The position numbers were made by a program, and so were the translations under genes. DNA of 64,000 nucleotides, taken from assembly GCA_003988855.1 (NCBI GenBank), contig QYAI01000134.1:98229-162228 (forward strand). The letters run 5' to 3'. This DNA is from Arachnopeziza araneosa (Eukaryota > Ascomycota > Leotiomycetes > Helotiales > Arachnopezizaceae). This document shows positions 55,669-64,000 of the stretch, one piece after another; position 1 is the first letter of the stretch; each line of letters starts with the position of its first letter. Under the pieces are notes generated by a model that saw nothing but the letters and a program-made list of their open reading frames with translations, was not told the origin of the DNA and made no database searches.

Positions 55669-58600
55669 ATGGCGGCTCCGACACCCATATCCACCAGCAC
55701 TCCTGGTGCTGGGATGAACGGCGTCGTCAATGGGAACGGCCATACCAACGGCCATACGAATGGAGAAGTTCTCAGCAGCCCCGAAACAGCACAGCAAATG
55801 CCAATTGCAATTGTCGGTATGGCCTGCCGCTTACCAGGCAATGTCTCGACCCCGGATGAGTTCTGGGAACTTTGCTCTCGCGCTCGACATGGATGGTCAG
55901 AGATACCCAAGAAAAGATTTGAGAATGGTTCTTTCCATCATCCAAATCCAGGAAAGAGCGGTACTTTCAATGCCGCTGGAGGTCATTTTCTTGATTGTGA
56001 TCTGGAATGTTTCGACGCTCCCTTCTTCAGTTTGACCGCCCAAGAAGCAACTTCCCTGGACCCTCAGCAGCGATTGTTGCTCGAATGTACTTTTGAGGCC
56101 CTTGATAGTGCAGGTATTCCAAAACACACAGTCGTGGGGAAGGACGTAGGCGTATTCATTGGTGGATCTTTCTCTGAATATGAGTCGCACATGTTCAGAG
56201 ATCCAGATACTATCCCCATGTATCAAGCTACTGGTACTTTCACCCAAGTCATTAATTATTTTGTCCGCGCTAATTATTCCAGGCTGCGCTTTTTCGAATC
56301 AGTCTAATCGAATATCCCATTTCTTTGATTTGAGAGGTCCAAGTTTCACAATGGACACCGCATGCTCTTCGAGCTTGGTTGCCCTGCACCTGGCTTGTCA
56401 AAGTCTGCGTAATAAAGAATCAACTGCAGCAATTGTAGGTGGATGTCATTTGAATCTTTTACCTGAGTTCTGGATCTCAATGTCGATGTCGAGGTAAGCG
56501 GAAGCCTACTAAATTCGAAGGCCTTTCTAACAACAACAGACTTTTTTCAGATGAAGGCAGATCGTTTTCCTTTGATAATAGAGGTACCGGCTATGGTCGT
56601 GGAGAAGGATGCGGAATGGTGGTTCTCAAACCTCTGGATCAAGCTCTGAAAGACAACGACTCAATCAGAGCCGTTATTGTGGGAACTGGAATCAATCAAG
56701 ATGGCAAAACACCAGGAATCACTATGCCAAGCGGGGCTGCCCAAGGTAAGTCTTTTTTGACATCGAGCCTAGCATCAATACAGGACCTGCACTCCGGATG
56801 TTGCTGACACCATGGTTATCAGAGGCTCTAATACGGTCCGTTTATGCTGGTGCCGGAATTGATCCTGCGGATGCTGGATTTGTAGAAGCTCACGGTACTG
56901 GAACCCGTGTTGGAGATCCGATTGAGGCGGCAGCGATCCACGCAGTGTTGGGTAAAGGCCGAACCCCGTCAAAACCACTGTTCATTGGCTCTTTGAAGTC
57001 AAATATTGGTCACTTGGAAGCAGCTTCGGGTAAGTAGGCTCCAAAGTCACAAGGAAGACATGACTAACGGTGTTTAGGTATTGTCTCGGTTATCAAATCA
57101 GCAATGATGCTTGAGCGAGGCTTCATTCTACCTAACTTCGATTTCAAGACTCCAAATGAGAAGATCCCATTTGCAAAATGGAATCTGAAGGTTAGTCTAT
57201 AATATACTATCCCCTCGGTAGCAGTGGCTTACGAGAGCAGGTACCTATCAGTCAGCGCCCTTGGCCGCGACCGAAACGATTCGTTAGTGTAAATAATTTC
57301 GGTTTTGGTGGTACAAATGCTCACGCTGTTCTTGAAAAAGCTCCTTTCGTCAAGAAAATAAATGCTTCCGACAACTCTTCGGGCTCAGTTCAAGGCAGGA
57401 AGCTCTTCGTTTTGACTGCGAATGATAAGCCTAGTGTAGAGACGATGATGAAGAAGATGGGTGTTTATTTGGAGCAGCGACCAGAAATCTTTCAGAATGA
57501 TCTCATGAGCAACGTTGCATACACTCTTGGCCAACGTCGGTCACTCATGCAGTGGAGAGTTGCAATACCAGCCCAGACCTCATTCGAGCTTATTTCAACG
57601 CTCTCCGCCGAGAAGGTCATCCCCGTCAAAGAGACCGAGGCCCCGAGGATTGGATACATTTTCACTGGTCAAGGAGCCCAGTGGTATGCGATGGGTCGTG
57701 AGCTCTATGAGCAGTATCCGGTATTTGCTTCGAGTCTCGACCTCGCGGACAAATGTCTTACTGCACTCGGTGCCCCGTTCTCCCTTATTGGTGCGTCAGA
57801 TACCCCAAACTCTAGACTATCCAGGCTAACTTTGACTTTTGCAGAGGAACTCGGCAAAGACGAGAAAACTTCCGCTGTTGGTGAAGCTCATATCAGTCAA
57901 CCTTCATGCACAGCGATTCAACTTGCTCTGGTTGACTTGTTGCGCTCTTGGGGGGTTCATCCTTCTGCCGTCGCTGGCCACTCCAGTGGTGAAATCGGAG
58001 CCGCGTATGCTGCTGGAATCCTCACTCACGAAGCATGTATGGCAATCGCATACCATCGTGGCAGAGTTACCATCAATCTCAAGAAAAATTTCCCGGAGCT
58101 TCGAGGTGCCATGATGGCCGTTGGCGGCAGCCCCGACGATATCGCTCCACTCATTGCCAATTTGCGTGAGAAGGAAGTTAAGATAGCGTGCATCAACAGT
58201 CCTTCAAGTGTGACAGTCTCCGGAGATGCACCAGCGATTTCCGAGCTTCAAAAGCTGATCGAGGAAAAGCAAATGTTCAATAGGAAGCTCCAAGTAGATA
58301 TGGCGTATCATTCTCATCACATGGAGCTAGTAGCCGACGACTACCTCAAATCTATCGAATCACTTCCTCCTCCTGTCTCTACGGACGTCAAATTTCACTC
58401 ATCTCTGCTTGGTGAGTTGGCAGAAGGATCCCAGCTCCAACCGTCCTACTGGGTAGAGAATTTAACGTGTCCCGTCCGGTTTTCTGAGGCTTTGACCAGT
58501 ATGGCACGGCCTCTTGATGGTTTCAAGACCGGAGTCAATATCATTATTGAGGTTGGACCCCATGCAGCCCTTGCTGGTCCTGTCAAGCAGATCCTCAAGG

Positions 58601-61600
58601 CGGTTGGAGGTAATGCAGTCAAAATACCTTACGTATCGACCCTTGTGAGAAAGAAAGATGCAGTGGAAACGGCTCTCGACTTAGCCGGAACTCTCTTCAC
58701 TAAAGGTGCTGTGCTTGACTTTGGTGCTATCAACTTTCCAAGGCCTGGAAAGTTACCGACATTATTAATTGATATGCCGAGATATCAGTGGAATCATCAA
58801 ACTAAGTACTGGCATGAATCACGCATGACCCAAGTACATAAAGGTCGATCAGCGCCGCGAAGTGATATCCTTGGGACAATTGCCAATTATTCTAACGAAA
58901 TGGAACCAACATGGAGAAACATAATCCGGGTTGACGACCTTCCTTGGCTTCGACACCACAAAATTCAAGGCGTGACCCTTTTCCCAATGTCTGCATTTAT
59001 TGCCATGGCTTTGGAAGCAGCTGCCCAGAAAGCGTCGAAACGGGATATTCACTATGACAGATTTGAGCTCCGAGACGTTATCGTACACAATGCACTTATG
59101 GTTTCTGATGATGATTTCGAGATGACTCTCTCACTTAGACCATTTCAGGAAGGCACACTGGTTTCTTCGGATATCTGGGACGAATTCCGCATACATTCGT
59201 GGGCCGCAAAGAAAGGTTGGACCGAGCATTGCAAAGGACTCATTGCCGTAAAGAGCGACTCCTCCAACGAAATAGATGGTGCTCGACAAGCGCAAAGTTC
59301 TGAATCTTCTTTACTCTCGAGAATTTCGGCAATTCAAGAGTCTTCAAAGACTGTTGTTGAAACCCAAAAAATGTACGAGGATCTTTCAGAACTTGGCGTT
59401 TCGTACGGACCAACCTTTCAGGGTATCAGCGATTGTCAAGCGTCAGACAGCTCTTCTCTAGGTACTATCACAGTTACAGACACTGCTCAAGAAATGCCCC
59501 ATGGCTTTGAGACAAGTAATGTCATCCACCCAGCTTTCCTTGAGCAGCTGATTGAAATGTACTGGCCGATCCTAAGCGCTGGACGCTCTTCTCTCAATAC
59601 CGTCTACCTCCCTTCATCCATCGGAAAGATTACAATATCTCGTTCTATTTCGGGTGTTGCCCAACAGGCTGGAAACACTCTCCAAGCTTATTGTGAGGGT
59701 AACTTCCCAATTTTCCACCCAAAGCCCACTAAGGTATCCATGTTTGCAACATCTCCTGATGACTCGACCAAAACTCTCATCTCCTTGGACGATCTTACCA
59801 TCTCGCCCATTGTAGAGAGAGAGATGCAATCTGAAGTAACTGCCCACAGAGAACTTTGCTACAAGCTTGAATGGGAGCCCATACTTCATCCGCTTCATGC
59901 AGAGTCGGAAAATGGCTCTGCAATGTCCAACGGTATCAAGTACTTTCCTGATACGGAAATCGCCATTGTACATGGATCTTCTGAAGCTCAACGTCTCATG
60001 GCCTCAGATCTGGCTGCTATATTGGAAGGATTAAGCAATCAAAGACCAACTGTAGGGAGTTTATTAGATGTCAACACTGACGGCAAGCTCTGCATATTTT
60101 TGTCTGAGCTTGACGAGCCTTTGCTATCCCAGCTCACCCCTACTCAATTCGCTTCCCTCCAAAAGATTTTAACAACAGTTCAGGGTATCCTTTGGGTCGT
60201 TCGAGGCGCTTATGCAGACTCCCAATTTCCAGATTCCAATATGGTAACCGGTTTGAGCCGAACTATTCGCTCTGAAACTTTACTGAAATTCGCCACTTTG
60301 GATCTAGATGCCCGATCGAAATTATCCCATAACGATACTGCAAGAGCAGTCATTGAAGTTTTCAAGGCAGCATTCGGTCCCGAATCTTCGGCAGCTGGCG
60401 AGCTAGAATTCATGGAGAGGGCTGGTTCGTTCCTCACTCCTCGGATTGTGAATGATGCCGACATGAATGAATATGTTCACAAGCAAACGAACAGGTCAGT
60501 GATCGAACCAACCGCGTTTGGTCAGAAAGGTAGATCCTTGAGAATGACTATTGGGACCCCTGGAGCCTTCGACACACTGCATTTTGTAGACGATTTGACC
60601 ATAGAGACAGCTTTGCTTGAAGATCAGATCGAGGTCGAAGTCAAGGCTATAGGCATGAATGCCAGAGATATCCAAGCTGCCTTAGGGCATCTCTCCACGG
60701 AAAATATCGGCACTGAATGCAGTGGTATAGTTACTTCAGTTGGAAGCAGTGTCTCTAATTTCCAGATTGGAGATCGTATTGCTTGCTTGTCTGATGGCGC
60801 TTTCGGCACACATGCTCGCACCAAGGCTGCTTTTGCTTTCAAAGCTGCCGATACTTTGTCCTTTGAAACGTTGGCGACAATACCGGTTGCATACAGTACT
60901 GCATACTACAGTTTGATAGACCTTGGCCGTCTTCTTGCCGATGAGAGTGTCCTAATTCATTCGGCTGGCAGCGCTGTTGGCCAGGCTTCCATCAATCTAG
61001 CCAAAGGAATTGGTGCTACTATTTTTGCAACTGTGGATAACATAGAGGAGAAGACACTCCTTATGAAGGATTTCGGTCTTGCCGAAGATCGCATTTTCTT
61101 CAGCGGAAACCCGTCATTTGCCACTGCAATCCGCCAATCGACCTCCAACAACGGTGTCGATGTGGTCCTCAATACGCTCTCCGGGGATGCACTGCAAAGA
61201 ACCTGGGATTGCCTCAGCAGTTTTGGACGATTCATTGAACTTAGCAAAGCTGATGCAACTCAAACTAGATTTGAAATTTCTCGGTTTGAAAGCAATGCTA
61301 GCTTAACATCCGTTGACATGGCAGCTGTTGCCTCACAGAAACCAAGATTGTTGCAAAGGCTTCTCTCAGATGTTTCTCAGCTCCTTGATAATGGAAAACT
61401 TGAACCGATTTCCAAGGCCTCTTTTCCGATATCTGATGTTGAAACTGCCTTCAAGGTATTGCAAAGTGGGAAGTTCGTTGGAAAGTTAGTCGTTGTACCT
61501 CACTCAGAGGATCAAGTCATGGTTCGTATCTGCCTTTCGGCTGACTAAACGCACAAGATTAAGACTAATATTTCAAATCCAGGCAACTCCATCTAAGCTG

Positions 61601-62774
61601 CAGGATGAAATTCTTCGCCCAGATGCTACATATATACTTATCGGTGGTACTGGCGGTCTTGGCCGAAGTATGACACGGTGGATGGTATCCAAAGGCGCGC
61701 GAAACATTGCTCTTATCTCCCGAAGTGGCTCCGCAACTGGCAAAGTCAAGGAGCTCATCGACGAACTCGGCGAGGTTGGAGCAAATATTGTGGTTCGCCG
61801 GTGCAATGTTGTTGAAAGGGCTGATGTGGACAACTTGATTACAAACGAGCTTGTCGGGCTGCCACCAGTGAAGGGTGTGGTGCATGGCGCAATGGTTCTT
61901 CGCGTAAGTACACTGCCCTTTTCATGAAAAGATATTCGCCTGACCCAAGTAGGATGTTCTATTTGAGAAGATGACCTTTGAAGAGTACTCGACTGTTATT
62001 GAGTCGAAGGTAAAAGGAGCTTGGAACTTTCATCATTCCCTTGCTTCTACGCCTTTGGATTTCTTCGTGGTAATATCCTCTGCCGCCGGAGCTGTCGGAA
62101 ATAGAGGTCAAGCTGCCTATTCCGCTGCCAACACCTTCCTGAATGCCTTTGCTCAATACCGCCTTGCTCTGGGCCAACACGCCGCCTCGATTGATCTGAC
62201 AGCCGTTTCTGATGTCGGTTACCTTGCTGATAATGCCGAAGCTGCTGCTGAGGTTGCCAAAAATTTGGGCAGTGACACAATTTGTGAAGCTGAAGTCCTG
62301 GCGCTACTTGGCGCGGCTCTCGATGGAAAGCTTGCCACTGCTTGCAACAGCCATACTATCACTGGTATGCGTATTACACCAAGTCAAACCCCATTTTGGA
62401 CAACAGATGCCAAATTCCTCCATCTTCGAATGGCGGCTGAGGCAGAGGCCGCAGCTTCTTCAGGAACGAAGGCCACTGTTGTCTCCTTCAATAGCGCAGT
62501 CAAAGCTGCCAAAACTCTTCCAGAAGCTGAAGAGGTTGTTTGCAATGGGTTAGTTGACAAGATATCCTCTGTCTTGATGCTCGAACTAGACGACATGGAT
62601 ATAACGAGATCACTTTCTAATTATCCCTTGGACTCTCTGGTTGCTATTGAGATCCGTAACTTCATTACGAGAGAGTTTGAGGCAAACATGCAGGTGCTGG
62701 AGCTTTTGTCGAGTGGTTCGATTGAGACCCTGGCGAGAGCGATATGTGTAAAGAGCAAGTTGATAAATTTCTAA
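55669..62774 (+). CDS. Highly reducing type I polyketide synthase (KS-AT-DH-ER-KR-ACP)
   Basis: Builds a reduced polyketide from malonyl-CoA iteratively. Nine exons join in frame to 2223 residues; introns are 56234-56282, 56494-56539, 56746-56822, 57030-57077, 57191-57240, 57791-57844, 61522-61582 and 61904-61952. The one at 57791 is 54 nt and stop-free, so it is easily read through. KS: active Cys near 216 in MDTACSSSL, His in VEAHGTGT and [13 protein letters not shown]: Ser near 662 in GHSSGE. DH: His near 989 in [10 protein letters not shown]; the partner Asp position reads [10 protein letters not shown], with Glu (about 1183). ER: NADPH motif [12 protein letters not shown] near 1655. KR: GGTGGLG near 1863, Tyr near 2005 in [12 protein letters not shown]: attachment Ser near 2177 in [11 protein letters not shown]. 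The DH-ER segment lacks an S-adenosylmethionine motif, so no C-methyltransferase is visible. No releasing domain is present, so release in trans is expected. Confidence 0.96.
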
Positions 62775-62962
62775 ACGGCATCTTTGGCCTCCCCGAAAAC
62801 AAGCCGAGGCTTTGTTTTCGTGGTTTATATCATTCAAGATTCACTTCTATTGTATTTAAATTAGGTAATAGTGTTTGATACATAGTTTTATAGCTACCCA
62901 ATACAAATTTGCATTACTAGAAAATCTACTGTTTTATTATTATAATTTCCTTACTAAGAATC

Positions 62963-63002
62963 TGTCACGGGTTAGACCCGGTTGTCACGGGTTGGACCCG
63001 GT
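62963..63002. repeat. 20-bp tandem repeat, two copies
   Basis: TGTCACGGGTT-A/G-GACCCGGT occurs twice back to back, differing at one base. The TGTCAC start could mark the 5' end of a long terminal repeat. Confidence 0.85.
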
Positions 63003-63600
63003 AGTCAGGACCTAGGCCTGAGGGCCTAGGCAGAAACCAAGGCAGCACTCGGAAATGAATTCCTTTGATGGAAGGAATGAAGATCAGCAAGGCGATCTTC
63101 AGAACTATTGTGTTACGATCACGTTCTGAGGACCCAGCACGTACGAGATCACGTGACAGTATCATCATGGTGATACGGGTGATACGGTATGGGCCACGTG
63201 ACGGTATCATCTGGATCACCAGTATCATCATGATGATACTGATGATACAAGGAACAGGAAGCTACTATATAAGACTTGGTCCACGACCATTAGATAGGAG
63301 CTTCGTGCTCAACTCATATGAAGTATCTGAATACTTGGTAACAAGCTACAACAACCACATACCTTTGCGTGAACCGTGACTATCTCAGTACCCACTGCTA
63401 CCCAGAGAAAGCATCGTTACATATTGACAGAACTATCGATAGAACTAGTGAAGAAAAGACCGTGCGACAGGAACAGTGTCGGCTGTTCTTCTCGTACAAA
63501 GGGTATATATAGAAAGGTTCAGGCACTTAGTGCTCTTTACTCTCTTGAAATATATAAGATTCATCATTCACGTGTTCTGATTGTAGTGTAGTTATAAAAG
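62963..63600. mobile_element. Possible LTR-like element fragment
   Basis: It begins TGTCACGGG, as many LTRs begin TG, and contains repeated palindromic enhancer-like sequence, a TATATAAG box at 63266-63273 and a following transcribed-looking leader. No matching CA end with target-site duplication was found and no gag/pol is visible within the window. The call is tentative and the 3' limit is arbitrary. Confidence 0.3.
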
Positions 63601-64000
63601 AATGCATTCTTAATTCTATAAGAAGCGGCTATTTATGTCTGCCTAGCTTTGTTACATAACTGTTGCATGTAACAGTCATGTAAGAGTAAATAATCTTATA
63701 ACAAAAGTACTTCTCTAAAAAAAAAACTCTTATGTTCTTATAAAAAAAATACTACTAATTAAAAAGCTCTTAGTGTAACGGCACGAACACGGATGTGGCT
63801 AGTCAAGAGGCATATGAGAGTGCGTTGATAGTCTGAGTACATTCGGTTCATAGGCTAGCTACGAAGGAAAAGAAGAATATGAAGAAAGGAAAAACTACAG
63901 AAGTGAGGGGTGCCTTATCTACAGTAAGCTTCTCTCTCGCCCTAGTCCGAATAGACTCTGAATGTGCCCCTTATTCTCCACACTTCGGAAATGAGGTTCT

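Larger units (their letters stand above)
62775..64000. other. AT-rich repeat region downstream of the PKS
   Basis: No gene is supported. 62960-63280 is packed with tandem and inverted repeats and ends in a TATA-like box; 63540-63780 is very AT-rich with A- and T-runs. Together this suggests part of a transposable element, described separately. Confidence 0.5.

Noticed and set aside
57791..57844. Reading the 54-nt stop-free stretch in the PKS AT domain as coding
   Set aside because: It has a GTGCGT donor, a GCTAAC branch site and a CAG acceptor, and removing it restores the typical SLIEELGKDE sequence.
63065..63379. 104-codon frame downstream of the PKS
   Set aside because: It runs through the palindromic repeats and the TATA-like box; its protein is built from repeat translation.

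Overview
This window is nuclear DNA of a filamentous ascomycete (Pezizomycotina). Most genes carry 45-70 nt introns with GTAAGT-like donors, CTAAC/CTAAT branch sites and CAG/TAG acceptors, and the gene content is fungal throughout: SAGA GCN5, Vps3844, a GH5 glucanase and a highly reducing polyketide synthase (PKS). The overall look resembles Leotiomycetes, but that is an inference. For most spliced genes I joined exons by eye, and the summed exons stay in frame.

Layout. 0-16 kb is gene-dense housekeeping DNA: an uncharacterised acidic protein, GCN5 acetyltransferase (-), OST5 (+), RAD1 checkpoint clamp (+), HRD3 of ERAD (-), a WD40 protein (-), an FRG1-like protein (-), a 2-oxoglutarate/Fe(II) oxygenase (+) and a small helical protein (-). 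16-29 kb carries a secreted GH5 exo-beta-1,3-glucanase (-), an AAA ATPase with a Pro-Glu-rich N-terminus (+), gamma-glutamyltransferase (-), a repeat-rich membrane-tail protein (+) and UTP11 (-). 29-36 kb has CMC1-like (+), a SET-domain protein (+) and a 1005-residue protein with a C-terminal zinc-binding-like module (-). 36.0-40.3 kb is gene-poor and seems to hold decayed duplicated sequence. 40-44 kb has Vps3844 (-), a membrane protein of unknown function (+) and a GFA-fold zinc protein (-).

The most interesting part is 44.7-62.8 kb: a full-length ABCB-type exporter (-), an FSH-family serine hydrolase of the kind that releases polyketides (-), a 3.3 kb repeat-bearing gap, and a nine-exon highly reducing PKS of 2223 residues (KS-AT-DH-ER-KR-ACP, no visible C-methyltransferase). 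Together they look like a compact synthesis-release-export polyketide locus. The PKS dehydratase has Glu where the catalytic Asp is expected. Beyond the PKS lies a repeat- and palindrome-rich AT-rich stretch that looks like part of a long terminal repeat.
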